Assembly: GCF_026810505.1 (NCBI RefSeq)
Contig: NZ_CP101750.1
Span: 6,195,501 to 6,259,500 of the forward strand
DNA length: 64,000 nucleotides
Source: Streptomyces sp. Je 1-369
GTDB taxonomy: Bacteria; Actinomycetota; Actinomycetes; Streptomycetales; Streptomycetaceae
Direction of reading: 5' to 3'
Shown: positions 51,005 through 61,621 of the stretch, piece by piece
Numbering within the stretch: position 1 is the stretch's first letter
How the letters are laid out: each line of letters starts with the position of its first letter
Position numbers and translations under genes: made by a program
The notes under the pieces: generated by a model
What the model saw: only the letters and a program-made list of their open reading frames with translations
Database searches by the model: none
Told to the model about the DNA's origin: nothing

Positions 51005-53353
51005 ATGACCCCCACCCGCCGCACCTTCCTCGCCGCAACCGCTTTCACAGCGGCTGCGGCAACCGCAGCGATCCCGGCAGCCGCCGCCTCCGTCCCGGCC
51101 GCCCCCGCCGACGAGTTCACCGCCCTCCGCGCCCGCTGGCTGGAGATCTCTCTCGGCATCGGCTACGACCCCGCCACCGAGCCGTACGCCTCCCGCCTGA
51201 AAGAGACCGGCGACCTCGCCCGCACCTTCCGTACCGCCATGGCCCCGGCCGCCAAGTCCCTCTGGCCCGACGCCCCCTTCGATCCGCCCGCCGGCATCAC
51301 CCTCAGCCACAGCAGGCTCTGGACGATGACCCAGGCGTACGTCTGTGAAGGCACCGGACTCACCGGCGACGCCGGGCTCCTCGCCGACGTCCTGCGCGGC
51401 CTCGACCACGTCGCCGCCACCGTCTACAACGCCTCCACCACCCGCTACGGCAACTGGTGGGAGTGGCAGATAGGCAGCCCCCGGCTGCTCATGGACATCG
51501 TGGCCGCGCTGTACGACGAACTCGGCGCCACCCGCAGGGAGAAGGCCTTCGCCGCCGTCGACCACTTCGTCCCCGACTCCGCGCTCGCCGACTACACCGG
51601 CACCTCCACCGGCGCCAACCGCGTCGACCTGTGCCGCTCCGTCGCCCTGCGCGGCATCCTCGGCGGGAACCCGGCCAAGGTCGCCCTCGCCCGCGACGCG
51701 CTCTCACCGGTCTTCCCCTACGTCACCAGGGGCGACGGGCTCTACGCGGACGGATCGTTCGTGCAGCACACGTGGGTCGCCTACTCGGGCACGTACGGGC
51801 AGGTCATGCTCGACGGTCTCGGGCGGCTCTTCGCGCTGCTCGCCGGGTCGACCTGGGCCGTCACCGACCCCAAGAGGCAGATCATCCTCGACAGCGTCGA
51901 GCGGGCGTACGCGCCGCTGATTTTCGACGGACTGATGATGGACAGCGTCAACGGGCGTGCCGTCAGCAGGGGTTATCTGAAGGGTGACGACCGGAAGGTC
52001 ATGCGGAGCGACCACTTCCATGGGCAGGGCCTGATCGCCGCCATGGCGATGCTCGCGGGCGGCGCGAGTGCCGCCGAGCGGGAGCGGTGGCACGCGCGGA
52101 TCAAGGGGTGGATCGAGCGGGACACCGTCACCCCGCTGCTCACCGCCCGGCAGCTGGGCGTCGCCGACCTCGCGCGGCTGCACGCCGTGGCGGACTCCGG
52201 CGTGCGGGCGGCGCCCGAGCCGGTCGGGCACCGGCTGTTTCCCGCCATGGACCGTGCCGTGCACCGGCGCCCGGGATTCGCGGTGAACCTCTCGATGGCC
52301 TCGGACCGTATCGCGTACTACGAGTGCGGCAACGGCGAGAACCCGCGCGGCTGGCACACCGGCGCGGGAATGGTCTATTGGTGGGGCGCCGGGGCCCACG
52401 GCGACCAGTACACCGACTGGTTCTGGCCGACCGTCGACCCGTACCGGCTGCCCGGCACGACCGTGTCCGCCAAGCGCCTCCCCGACAGGGCCGGCGGCGA
52501 GTGGGGTGCCGCCAGGCCCGCGGTGAAGTGGGTGGGCGGCGCGACCGACGGCGAGTTCGCCGCCGTCGGCCAGCACCTCAAAGGGCTCGGCTCCACGCTC
52601 GACGCCCGCAAGTCGTGGTTCTGCGCCGCGGACGCCGTGATCTGTCTCGGCGCCGGGATCAGTGCCGCCGACGGCACCCCCGTCGAGACGGTCGTCGACA
52701 ACCGCAACCTGGGCGAGTCCGGCACCGCCGCCTTCACCGTCGACGACCGCCCGGACCCGCACTGGGCCCACCTCGACGGCCACGGCGGATGGCTCTTCCC
52801 CGGCGGTGCGTCCCAGCTCAGAACGGTCCGCGAGGACCGCGCCGGAGCCTGGTCCGACATCAACACGGGCAGCTCCACCGAGCGGCGGACCAGGCGCTGG
52901 CAGACGCTGTGGCTGGACCACGGAACCGACCCCACGGACGCTACGTACGCGTATGTCCTGATGCCCGGCGCCTCCCGACGCACCCTGCGGGCCCGCGCCG
53001 CCGACCGCCGCTGGTTGTCGGTCCTCGCCAACTCGGCGAAGGTGCAGGCCGTGGCCGTGGACGCGCTCGGTCTGACCGCCGCCAACTTCTGGCAGGCGGG
53101 CGAGGCGGGGCGGCTCGCCGTGACCGCGCCGGCCGGCGTGCTGATACGGCAGCGGGGGAGAGGCGCTACGGTGCACGTGAGTGAACCGCCGCGCACCGGA
53201 GAATCCCTCGAATTCACCTGGAACCGACCCGTGTCCCGGGTGGTGACCAAGGACCCCTCGGTCGAGGTCCTCGGCACGGGCCGCTCGCTGCGGCTGCGGA
53301 TCACGCCGGGCAAGGCCTGCGCGAGCCACCGGTGTGAGGTGACTCTCAGCTGA
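51005..53353 (+). CDS. Polysaccharide lyase family 8 (hyaluronate/chondroitin/xanthan lyase type)
   Basis: A 782-residue secreted lyase. A Tat-type signal (TRRTFLAATAF) is followed by an alpha/alpha toroid domain and a large beta-sandwich C-terminus. Catalytic residues can be placed: Asn205 (GANR), His255 (FVQHTWVAYSG) and Tyr264, with spacing 50 and 9 that equals pneumococcal hyaluronate lyase (N349, H399, Y408). NWW at 150-152 matches the aromatic patch that positions the chain. It cleaves uronic-acid glycans by beta-elimination; the substrate among hyaluronate, chondroitin or xanthan is unclear. A LacI-type operator lies in the promoter. Confidence 0.93.
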   Translation: MTPTRRTFLAATAFTAAAATAAIPAAAASVPAAPADEFTALRARWLEISLGIGYDPATEPYASRLKETGDLARTFRTAMAPAAKSLWPDAPFDPPAGITLSHSRLWTMTQAYVCEGTGLTGDAGLLADVLRGLDHVAATVYNASTTRYGNWWEWQIGSPRLLMDIVAALYDELGATRREKAFAAVDHFVPDSALADYTGTSTGANRVDLCRSVALRGILGGNPAKVALARDALSPVFPYVTRGDGLYADGSFVQHTWVAYSGTYGQVMLDGLGRLFALLAGSTWAVTDPKRQIILDSVERAYAPLIFDGLMMDSVNGRAVSRGYLKGDDRKVMRSDHFHGQGLIAAMAMLAGGASAAERERWHARIKGWIERDTVTPLLTARQLGVADLARLHAVADSGVRAAPEPVGHRLFPAMDRAVHRRPGFAVNLSMASDRIAYYECGNGENPRGWHTGAGMVYWWGAGAHGDQYTDWFWPTVDPYRLPGTTVSAKRLPDRAGGEWGAARPAVKWVGGATDGEFAAVGQHLKGLGSTLDARKSWFCAADAVICLGAGISAADGTPVETVVDNRNLGESGTAAFTVDDRPDPHWAHLDGHGGWLFPGGASQLRTVREDRAGAWSDINTGSSTERRTRRWQTLWLDHGTDPTDATYAYVLMPGASRRTLRARAADRRWLSVLANSAKVQAVAVDALGLTAANFWQAGEAGRLAVTAPAGVLIRQRGRGATVHVSEPPRTGESLEFTWNRPVSRVVTKDPSVEVLGTGRSLRLRITPGKACASHRCEVTLS

Positions 53354-53525
53354 CGCCGGGCCCCGACGGGCCGGGATCCGCGGAGTGGGTTGTGGAAACC
53401 CTACAGCTCCAGGGGGTCTGAGCCGTCACTTCTTCATGGGCGTGGCCCGCTTCTGTCCGGGGGTGCCAGGAAAACGGCCCGGAGACTGTTCATAGTCGAC
53501 GGTCCGTTTCCCCGGCGGCCCTCCG

Positions 53526-53531
53526 TAAGGT
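53526..53531 (+). promoter_or_regulatory. -10 box of leaderless accB promoter
   Basis: TAAGGT lies 6 bases before ATG 53538 and no ribosome-binding site is present. Confidence 0.5.
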
Positions 53532-53537
53532 CGCTAC

Positions 53538-55130
<1,593 letters not shown>

Positions 55131-55151
55131 CCCACAAGGAGAACGCTGCAG

Positions 55152-55343
55152 ATGACAACTCCCGACATCCGCGTCGAGAAGGGCCACGCCGAGCCCGAAG
55201 AGGTCGCGGCCATCACCGCGATCCTGCTGGCCCGCGCCGCCGCCCAGCCCGCCGCCCCCGCGCGCCGCGGCCGCGACAAGGCCGGCTGGCGCCGCCTGGA
55301 GCGCACCCCGGGCTTCCGCGCCCCGCACAGCTGGCAGGGCTGA
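55152..55343 (+). CDS. accE: Acyl-CoA carboxylase epsilon subunit
   Basis: A 63-residue protein (IRVEKGHAEPEEVAAITAIL ... WRRLERTPGFRAPHSWQG). The HAEPEEVAAITAIL helix and C-terminal PHSWQG are typical of AccE, the small actinobacterial subunit that stabilises the AccA-AccB complex. AAGGAG lies 9 bases before ATG 55152. Same operon as accB. Confidence 0.9.
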   Translation: MTTPDIRVEKGHAEPEEVAAITAILLARAAAQPAAPARRGRDKAGWRRLERTPGFRAPHSWQG

Positions 55344-55362
55344 GCCCCTCCACGGCTTCCGA

Positions 55363-55403
55363 CACCGGGCCCCGTTCTCCTCCGGGAGGGCGGGGCCCGG
55401 GTG
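55363..55403. terminator. Terminator between accE and convergent NACHT gene
   Basis: CCGGGCCCCG (55365-55374) pairs with CGGGGCCCGG (55391-55400). It serves both converging genes. Confidence 0.75.
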
Positions 55404-55407
55404 CGTC

Positions 55408-58400
55408 CTAGTGGGCGTTGAGCGGGTGGGGGCGTCCGTCGGGAGTACGGCAGTCCCAGAGGGCGCACCAGGCCGGTGGCTCGAAGGCGGCGGGCAGCAC
55501 GCAGTCATTGAGGAGGGTGACGCACTCGGGCAGGGCGTCGCGCAGTGCCCAGCCGTCGAGATCGTAGCCGTCGAGCTCCAGCCGGGCGAGATGCGCCAAC
55601 TGTGCCGGGTCGTCGATGCCGCACGGTTGCCCGGTGCCGCTCAACGTGAGGTCCGTCAGGTTGGTGAGGCGGGTCAGCCGGCTCAGGTCGTACCCGGGTG
55701 GGAGGGTGCCGAGCTCCAGGACGTGGAGCGAGTCCAGCACGGCCAGGTGGTCGAGCGGCGGCAGCACGGGCCAGTACCGCAGCTTGAGAATCGTGAGATC
55801 GGTCAGGTCCTCGATCGCGTCGAGGTTCTCCAGCCGTCCTTTCCCCCGCAGGGACAGCACGCCCAGATCGGTCTGGGCGCGCAGCGGCGTCAGATCGACG
55901 TCGCCGCGCACGTCTTCGATCCACAGGCCCCGGACCGGACTCCGTTCGTCCAGGAAGGCCAGGCTTCGGGAGAAGGGATACCCGAACGAGAGCCAGCAGG
56001 CTTCCTTGAGCCGGCTCAGGGCGGACCACTGTCCCGCGTGCGTGATGAAGAGGACCTGCTGCTCCAGCGACAACTTTCGCAGGACGGAGTCCGCGTAGGC
56101 GTCGGCGTCGAAGTACTCCCACGAGTCCATCAGGAGTTGCTGGACCCGCACCCGGGAATCTGACGCGTACCGCTCCATCCTGGCCAGGGCCCTTTCGCCA
56201 CCGATCTGCCGCACTGTCCTGATCGTCGCCTCGGCGGTCTTGGCACTGACCCCCTCCAGGGTCGGCGGCAGCCACCGCATGACCGGCGCCCCCACCACGG
56301 CCAGCGCGTCCGCTTCCGTCTTCCGCCGAGGTGGCACCAGACGCACCACCGCCTCGTCCAGCACGGCCGCCAGGCCGCTCGGCACCGACGCCATCGTCTC
56401 CTGGCACGAGGCCGCGACGAGGCGCAGCGTCCGTGCGTGGCGCGGCTCCCGCTCGGCCCGTTCCAGAATGCCGCCGAGGAGTTCCTCCTGCTGCGTACGG
56501 TTCGCATGGCCCGCAGCCATGACGACCGTCTCCCGCCACAGATCCAGGTGCGCCCGCCCCACCAGGTTCCCGATCCGGTCCTCGACCGCGGCCTCCTGTG
56601 CCGCCAGGTACTCCTGGAACGTCCGATGCAGGAAGTCCAGCCGGCCTTCGACGGGGGAGCGCAGCACTCCGGAGCGGTGCACGAGATGGTCGAGGACGGC
56701 GGGTCCTTCGAGCCCGTCCAGATGACGCATCGCCACGAGCTTCGTGCTGACATGGTCGGCTGCCCGGTCGACGGAGATCTCGGTGCGGCTGTTGTCCGAG
56801 AGCCGCCAGGCCAGATCTCGCAGCAGACAGAGCTTGTCCGTCAATGTCAGCGGCGCGGCGAGTTCGCTGTGCACGCCCCGGTCGGTGTCACGCTGCTGCA
56901 CCAGGACCTCCAGGGTCATCCGGTACAGCTCCATGCGATTGCGCGGCAGCTGCCCCCTGCGCGCCAGGTGCAGGGCGCAGAGGAGCGCCGCGAGCAGCGG
57001 GTTCGTGGCCAGGGACTGGAGGTGCGGACGGTCCTGGAGGCTGGTCAGCAAGGAGCGTTCGTAGCCCGGCAGCTCCTCCGGCGAGCAGGGCATTCCCGCG
57101 TCCTGACCGTACACCGCCTGATGCCACTGCCGGACGAAGGAGACCAGGTCGGCCGGTGTCATCCGCTCCAGCTGCAGTGCGGTGAACCGCTCGGCACGCA
57201 GCCAGTCCACGCGGGCCGCGGCGGGCCGGGAGGTGACCACGACGCGAGTGTCGGCGTAGAGGTGCAGTAGCCCGCGCAGCCAGTCGCGGACTCCGCGCCG
57301 CTCGCCCGCGAGGAGTTCGTCCACGCCGTCCACCAGGAGCAGCACCCGCCCGTCCGCGAACGCCCGGTGCAGCCAGCCCGTCGGCATGAGACCGCTCAGC
57401 GGACCGGCCACCCGGTCCAGCATCGCCTCCGGCGTGGGCGGCGGCTCCCCGGCGTACTGGCGCAGCTTCACCAGGACGGGTATCAGGCCGTTCCACTCGG
57501 CGAGCGCGCCGGTGAAGGCGCCGCGGGCCGCCGTCACCGCGAGCCACTGGAGGAGCGTCGTCTTCCCCGATCCGGCCTCGCCGCGCAGGAGCACCCTGGG
57601 GGAGCCCTTGAGCGCGGCCTCCACCCGCATACTGGAAGTGCGCTCGCCCTCGCCCGTATCCCAGAGCTGCGCACCCCTTCTGAGCAGCGGCCTTTTCGGG
57701 GCGGATCGGCCGCGGCCGCCGTCGTCCTCGGACGTCCGCAGGCTTACGTACGCCACCGACAGCTTGGTGCGCGGAGCCTGCTCGGAAGGGCCGAGCCCGA
57801 ACAGTTCGATCTCGTCGAGGGACCGGCTGATCAGCTCCAAATACTGACGCCGGAACGCCTCGTCCTCTCCGGTGCCCTGCGGCGCGTAGAGGGAGCGGGC
57901 GGGCAGCCGTTCCAGGACCTTCTCCAGCTCGTCGCCGAGCGAGGTCGTGCGCGCCAGGAGTTCGCTCACCGCCCGCTCGGTGAAGACAGGAAGCCTGCGC
58001 AGGACGCGTACGTAGCAGTCGCAGCACTCGCCGAGCACCACCTCGTAGAAGCGCGTCTCCACTTCGGAGAAGCCGCTCGGCATCGGAACCGACGACCGTA
58101 CGCGGCGGGTCAGCTCGGCCGGGTCGGCGTCGGAGCCGAGGACGGCCTCGTCGGAGAGATCCACCCGTGCGAAGGTGTCGGTGACGGCTTGAAGGACCGC
58201 TTCCCTGCCGTTCTCCGTCAGATCGCGGAACTCGTGTTCGAGGAGCGGCTGTACCCGTCCTGCCACCGCGTCGGCTATCTGCTCGAACTGCCGCTCCACG
58301 CCGCGGCCGGCCCGTAGCCCCGGCACCCGCACTCTGATCAGTTCGCCCATCGGGGCGCGCGCCTGCTGCTCCCGTTCCTTGGGAGCGAGCCACAGCCGGA

Positions 58401-58455
58401 CCGCTCGTGCGGCCACCGCCCCGCCCAGTTTGATCGCCGCCGCCTCAGCACTCAT
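55408..58455 (-). CDS. NACHT-domain STAND ATPase with leucine-rich repeats (NLR-like)
   Basis: A 1015-residue protein with NLR layout. Residues 1-230 are helical with Cys-rich GECCDCYVRVLRRLPVF, like the N-terminal helical domains before bacterial NACHT modules. The NACHT ATPase follows, with Walker A LLRGEAGSGKTTLLQWLA (about 290-307), Walker B RVLLLVDGVDELLAGERR (about 370-387), sensor-1-like VVVTSRPAAARVDWL and a winged-helix region. A helical arm leads to leucine-rich repeats (about 852-985: LTPLRAQTDLGVLSLRG, LENLDAIEDLTDLTILKLRY, LSRLTRLTNLTDLTLSG). Bacterial NACHT proteins can act in phage defence, sensing a target through the C-terminal repeats and acting through the N-terminus. ATG 58455 overlaps the LysR stop by 11 bases, so translation is coupled. 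No other defence gene is adjacent. Confidence 0.9.
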   Translation of the reverse strand: MSAEAAAIKLGGAVAARAVRLWLAPKEREQQARAPMGELIRVRVPGLRAGRGVERQFEQIADAVAGRVQPLLEHEFRDLTENGREAVLQAVTDTFARVDLSDEAVLGSDADPAELTRRVRSSVPMPSGFSEVETRFYEVVLGECCDCYVRVLRRLPVFTERAVSELLARTTSLGDELEKVLERLPARSLYAPQGTGEDEAFRRQYLELISRSLDEIELFGLGPSEQAPRTKLSVAYVSLRTSEDDGGRGRSAPKRPLLRRGAQLWDTGEGERTSSMRVEAALKGSPRVLLRGEAGSGKTTLLQWLAVTAARGAFTGALAEWNGLIPVLVKLRQYAGEPPPTPEAMLDRVAGPLSGLMPTGWLHRAFADGRVLLLVDGVDELLAGERRGVRDWLRGLLHLYADTRVVVTSRPAAARVDWLRAERFTALQLERMTPADLVSFVRQWHQAVYGQDAGMPCSPEELPGYERSLLTSLQDRPHLQSLATNPLLAALLCALHLARRGQLPRNRMELYRMTLEVLVQQRDTDRGVHSELAAPLTLTDKLCLLRDLAWRLSDNSRTEISVDRAADHVSTKLVAMRHLDGLEGPAVLDHLVHRSGVLRSPVEGRLDFLHRTFQEYLAAQEAAVEDRIGNLVGRAHLDLWRETVVMAAGHANRTQQEELLGGILERAEREPRHARTLRLVAASCQETMASVPSGLAAVLDEAVVRLVPPRRKTEADALAVVGAPVMRWLPPTLEGVSAKTAEATIRTVRQIGGERALARMERYASDSRVRVQQLLMDSWEYFDADAYADSVLRKLSLEQQVLFITHAGQWSALSRLKEACWLSFGYPFSRSLAFLDERSPVRGLWIEDVRGDVDLTPLRAQTDLGVLSLRGKGRLENLDAIEDLTDLTILKLRYWPVLPPLDHLAVLDSLHVLELGTLPPGYDLSRLTRLTNLTDLTLSGTGQPCGIDDPAQLAHLARLELDGYDLDGWALRDALPECVTLLNDCVLPAAFEPPAWCALWDCRTPDGRPHPLNAH

Positions 58456-59377
58456 GTGCGCATTGTGGGCGAACGTGTCGCCAGGCGGTGCCCCTTTCGC
58501 CGGAAAGCGGACAACGGGGCAGGTGGGTCACCGCCGATTCCGCCAGCGCCCGGACCGCGGGATGCCAAGGGCGGTCCCGTGGGCCGCTCAGGACCAGGCG
58601 GCGCGCGGCCCGCGGAGACACCCGCACCAGCACCAGATCCGCAGGCAGCAGCGGGCGGGACACCTCCGACAGGACCGTCACGCCGATGCCCGCCTGCACC
58701 ATGCTGATCAGCGTCGCCAGATCGCGGACCCGGTGCGCCGGGGCGAACCGCAGCCCCGCCGGTTCGTGGAGCGCGCGCACGCGGTCCTCGCAGCCGCCCG
58801 GCGAGATCAGGAAGTCGTCGTCCGCCAGATCCCGGATGTCGACGACCGGTTCGCCCGCCAGCGGGTGGTCACGGGGGAGCAGGGCGCGGTAGCCGTCGAC
58901 GGCGAGCCGGACGCCGGGGCCCGGTGGCGGGTCGACCAGGACGGCGGCATCCGCCGTGCCGTTCTCCAGCCAGCCCGCGATCTCGGCACTGTCCCCCTCG
59001 AAGACCCGCACCGTGACGTGCGGAAAGCTCTCCCGCCAGTGCGCCGTCAGGCCGGGCAGCAGACCCTGGCAGACCGTGGGTGTCGCGGCCAGCCGCACCG
59101 TGCCGGTCAGCGTCCCCGCCACGTCCGCCGCCACCTCCTCGACGCCCCGCACCGCCGACAGCGCGCCGCGGGCGTACGGCAGGACCCGCTCCCCGAGCAC
59201 CGTCGTGCGGACCTGACCGGCGCGGACGAGCAGCGGCCCGGCCAACTCCCGCTCCAGGGAAGCCACCGCGTGCGAGACCGCCGACTGGCTCACGCCCAAC
59301 TCGTCGGCGGCCGCACTGAAGCCGCCCGCGTCGACCACGGCGACGAAGGCCCTGAGCTGCGGGACGTTCACGGGCAT
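58445..59377 (-). CDS. LysR-family transcriptional regulator, coupled to the NACHT gene
   Basis: A 310-residue LysR regulator. The HTH is RAFVAVVDAGGFSAAADELG then VSQSAVSHAVASLERELAGP, with a complete effector domain (TGTVRLAATPTVCQGLLPGL to RDLATLISMVQAGIGVTVLS). It is divergent from the tautomerase gene with a 115-base gap containing a LysR-like palindrome, and its last 11 bases overlap the NACHT start. The C-terminal tail (after VTHLPRCPLSGERGTAWRHV) is longer than usual and is encoded by the coupled region. It probably controls the tautomerase and itself, and by operon read-through the NACHT gene. Confidence 0.9.
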   Translation of the reverse strand: MPVNVPQLRAFVAVVDAGGFSAAADELGVSQSAVSHAVASLERELAGPLLVRAGQVRTTVLGERVLPYARGALSAVRGVEEVAADVAGTLTGTVRLAATPTVCQGLLPGLTAHWRESFPHVTVRVFEGDSAEIAGWLENGTADAAVLVDPPPGPGVRLAVDGYRALLPRDHPLAGEPVVDIRDLADDDFLISPGGCEDRVRALHEPAGLRFAPAHRVRDLATLISMVQAGIGVTVLSEVSRPLLPADLVLVRVSPRAARRLVLSGPRDRPWHPAVRALAESAVTHLPRCPLSGERGTAWRHVRPQCAHEC

Positions 59378-59384
59378 GAGGTGG

Positions 59385-59402
59385 CCTCATAGGGCTGTGA
59401 GG
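59385..59402. promoter_or_regulatory. Putative LysR operator
   Basis: CCTCA (59385-59389) and TGAGG (59398-59402) form a perfect inverted repeat with an 8-base spacer, 8 bases upstream of the LysR start on one side and 90 from the tautomerase on the other. Confidence 0.45.
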
Positions 59403-59492
59403 GTGCTGTGTTGGCCCCATCGTGCCAGGCCGGGTGAGGGTGGTCCCGTGCCGCCCCACCAGGGGGAACAAGGAACGAAGTCGAGGAGAGCC

Positions 59493-59882
59493 ATGCCCCA
59501 CATCCGAGCCACCGTCACCGGGCCCGACCTGCCCGCCGACGTCTCCCGCGGCCTCGCGGAGGGCCTGACCGGCCTGGCCGTCACCGCGCTCGGCAAGTCC
59601 GCCGCGCGCACCATCGTGCACCTCGACCCGGTCCCCGCCGACCGCTACTACGTGGCCGGAAAACCTCTGGTGGACGGCGCCCGCGACGTGCACCTGGAGG
59701 TCAGCATCACCGCGGGCACCAACAGTGCGGAGGAGAAGGCGGCCTTCATCACCGGCGCCGCCGCGTTCCTGTCGGAGCTCCTCGGCCCGCTCGCCCGCGG
59801 CGGCGTCGCCCTGCACGAACTCCACCCCGAAAGCTACGGCTACCAGGGGGTGACCCAGTTCGCGCACTATCGCGGGAACTGA
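59493..59882 (+). CDS. Tautomerase-superfamily protein
   Basis: A 129-residue protein beginning MPHIRATVTGPDLPADVSRG, with Pro-2 that becomes the catalytic N-terminal amine in 4-oxalocrotonate tautomerase/MIF-type enzymes. ALGKSAARTIVHLDPVPADRYYVAG and LHELHPESYGYQGVTQFAHY complete the fold. It probably isomerises keto-enol substrates. GGAGAG lies 3-8 bases before ATG 59493. It is divergent from the LysR gene. Confidence 0.87.
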   Translation: MPHIRATVTGPDLPADVSRGLAEGLTGLAVTALGKSAARTIVHLDPVPADRYYVAGKPLVDGARDVHLEVSITAGTNSAEEKAAFITGAAAFLSELLGPLARGGVALHELHPESYGYQGVTQFAHYRGN

Positions 59883-59885
59883 CTG

Positions 59886-59913
59886 GGGCCCGCACGCCGA
59901 AGCGTGCGGGCCC
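59886..59913. terminator. Bidirectional terminator
   Basis: GGGCCCGCACG and CGTGCGGGCCC form a perfect 11-bp stem with a 6-base loop, between the tautomerase and the convergent conservon. Confidence 0.85.
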
Positions 59914-59947
59914 TGATCCGCGTACGGGAAAAAGGTGGGACGGACCG

Positions 59948-60532
59948 CTATCGGAGCCGCGCCATCAGCGCGTGCTCGACCAGCGTGATCAGCGCGCTCT
60001 TCGCGTCCGCGCGGTGCCGCGCGTCGGTCGTGATGATCGGGGTGTCCGGACCGATCTGCAGCGCTTCGCGCACCTCGTCCGGCGTGTAGGGCTGGTGGCC
60101 GTCGAAGCCGTTGAGGGCGATGACGAAGGGCAGCCCGGAGTTCTCGAAGTAGTCGACGGCGGGGAAGCAGTCGGCGAGGCGGCGGGTGTCGACGAGGACG
60201 ACCGCGCCGATCGCGCCACGTACGAGGTCGTCCCACATGAACCAGAAGCGGTCCTGACCGGGCGTACCGAAGAGGTACAGGATCAGGTCCTGGTCCAGGG
60301 TGATGCGGCCGAAGTCCATGGCCACCGTGGTGGTGGTCTTGTCTCCGGTGTGGGTCAGGTCGTCGATGCCCGCGGACGCGGACGTCATGACGGCCTCGGT
60401 GCGCAGCGGGTTGATCTCAGAGACCGCCCCGACGAACGTGGTCTTGCCCACGCCGAAGCCGCCCGCCACCACGATTTTCGCGCTGGTGGTGGAGCGGGCT
60501 GTTGCTCCTCCGCTAGAGCTTGCGAAGTCCAC
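59948..60532 (-). CDS. cvnD: Conservon GTPase CvnD (Ras/MglA-like)
   Basis: A 194-residue small GTPase. The P-loop is AGGFGVGKTTFVGAVSEI, switch II carries LYLFGTPGQDRFWFMWDDLV (Gly-Gln pair) and the base-specificity motif is the ALNGFDG form. GTG 60532 overlaps the end of the upstream cvnC by 20 bases, so the two are coupled. In Streptomyces conservons CvnD works with CvnA, CvnB and CvnC in a membrane-associated, G-protein-like signalling complex. Confidence 0.95.
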   Translation of the reverse strand: MDFASSSGGATARSTTSAKIVVAGGFGVGKTTFVGAVSEINPLRTEAVMTSASAGIDDLTHTGDKTTTTVAMDFGRITLDQDLILYLFGTPGQDRFWFMWDDLVRGAIGAVVLVDTRRLADCFPAVDYFENSGLPFVIALNGFDGHQPYTPDEVREALQIGPDTPIITTDARHRADAKSALITLVEHALMARLR

Positions 60533-61103
60533 TGAGCACCCTTTCGAGCAGTGTCACGTCTGGCTGGCCGCCGGCGGTCTCGTCGCCGCCGGGCTGATGG
60601 ATGGCGACAAGTCCGGCCTCCGCCAGGTCGGCTACGAGGATCCGGGCGACGCCGAGGGGGATGGAGAGGAGCGCCGAGATCTCGGCGACCGACTTGATCT
60701 CCCGGCACAGGTTGCAGATCCGCTGATGCTCGGGCAACTGGCCCTGCAACTGATGCGGTTGTGCCGTGGTGTGTACCAGCGCCTCGATGGCGAGCTGGTA
60801 GCGGGGCCTGGTGCGGCCGCCCGTCATGGCGTACGGGCGCACCAGGGGGTTGTTCGCCGACCCCGCGGGCGCCGGTTCGGGGGCGCGCCGCTGGGGTTGC
60901 ACTGGCTGAATACGGGGTGCGCGCGCCGGGTTGCCCTGGTCGTACGGACGCGGCCCGGGCTGCTGGGGCTGCGCGTACGGCTGGCGGCGGTGGCTCGGAG
61001 CGGAGGGGAAGTTGTACCTGTTCGGACCACCGTCGTGCCGGCCGCCCTGGCCGTGACCAGGGGACCAGTTCGCCGATGACGGACCGTCTGGGGGTGTTGC
61101 CAC
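60513..61103 (-). CDS. cvnC: Conservon DUF742 protein CvnC
   Basis: A 196-residue protein with a Pro/Gln/Arg-rich disordered N-terminus (about 1-90) and a C-terminal DUF742 winged-helix domain: VRPYAMTGGRTRPRYQLAIE, EHQRICNLCREIKSVAEISA, PLGVARILVADLAEAGLVAI. GTG 61103 has GGAGGAGG at good spacing. It is third in the A-B-C-D order and overlaps cvnD by 20 bases. Confidence 0.93.
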   Translation of the reverse strand: MATPPDGPSSANWSPGHGQGGRHDGGPNRYNFPSAPSHRRQPYAQPQQPGPRPYDQGNPARAPRIQPVQPQRRAPEPAPAGSANNPLVRPYAMTGGRTRPRYQLAIEALVHTTAQPHQLQGQLPEHQRICNLCREIKSVAEISALLSIPLGVARILVADLAEAGLVAIHQPGGDETAGGQPDVTLLERVLSGLRKL

Positions 61104-61197
61104 GTTGCTTCCTCCTCCAACTGTGCCGGGCACCATCACTGTGGAGCCGCGTCCCGAACCTTACGGCCACGAGGCGCGAAAACGCACCGTCTGTCTG

Positions 61198-61611
61198 TTA
61201 GTTGAGAAGGCTCCCCTGGAGCTCCGCGCGCAGGTCCGGAGTGAGAACCGTGCCCGCACGATCGACAAGAAGTGCCATTTCGTACCCAACGAGACCGATG
61301 TCCGCATCCGGGTGGGCGAGAACGGCGAGCGAGGAGCCGTCGGAAATGGACATGATGAAGAGAAATCCTCGCTCCATCTCCACAACGGTCTGGGTCACGG
61401 AGCCGCCCTCGAAGATCCGGGACGCCCCGGCGGTCAGCGAGGTCAGGCCCGAGGCTACGGCCGCGAGCTGGTCCGCACGGTCGCGGGGGAAGCCTTCGGA
61501 CATCGCGAGGAGGAGTCCGTCGGCGGAGACCACCACCGTGTGGGACACACCGGGGGTGTTGTCCACGAAGTTGGTGATCAACCAGTTCAGGTTCTGCGCC
61601 GCCTGGCTCAT
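61198..61611 (-). CDS. cvnB: Conservon roadblock/LC7 protein CvnB
   Basis: A 137-residue roadblock/LC7 protein: NLNWLITNFVDNTPGVSHTV, SADGLLLAMSEGFPRDRADQ, GSLAVLAHPDADIG in fold order. Such proteins bind and regulate Ras-like GTPases such as CvnD. ATG 61611 is chosen (MSQAAQNLNW); the frame is open to 61677. It begins 10 bases after the cvnA stop. Confidence 0.93.
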   Translation of the reverse strand: MSQAAQNLNWLITNFVDNTPGVSHTVVVSADGLLLAMSEGFPRDRADQLAAVASGLTSLTAGASRIFEGGSVTQTVVEMERGFLFIMSISDGSSLAVLAHPDADIGLVGYEMALLVDRAGTVLTPDLRAELQGSLLN

Positions 61612-61621
61612 CGGGCTCACA

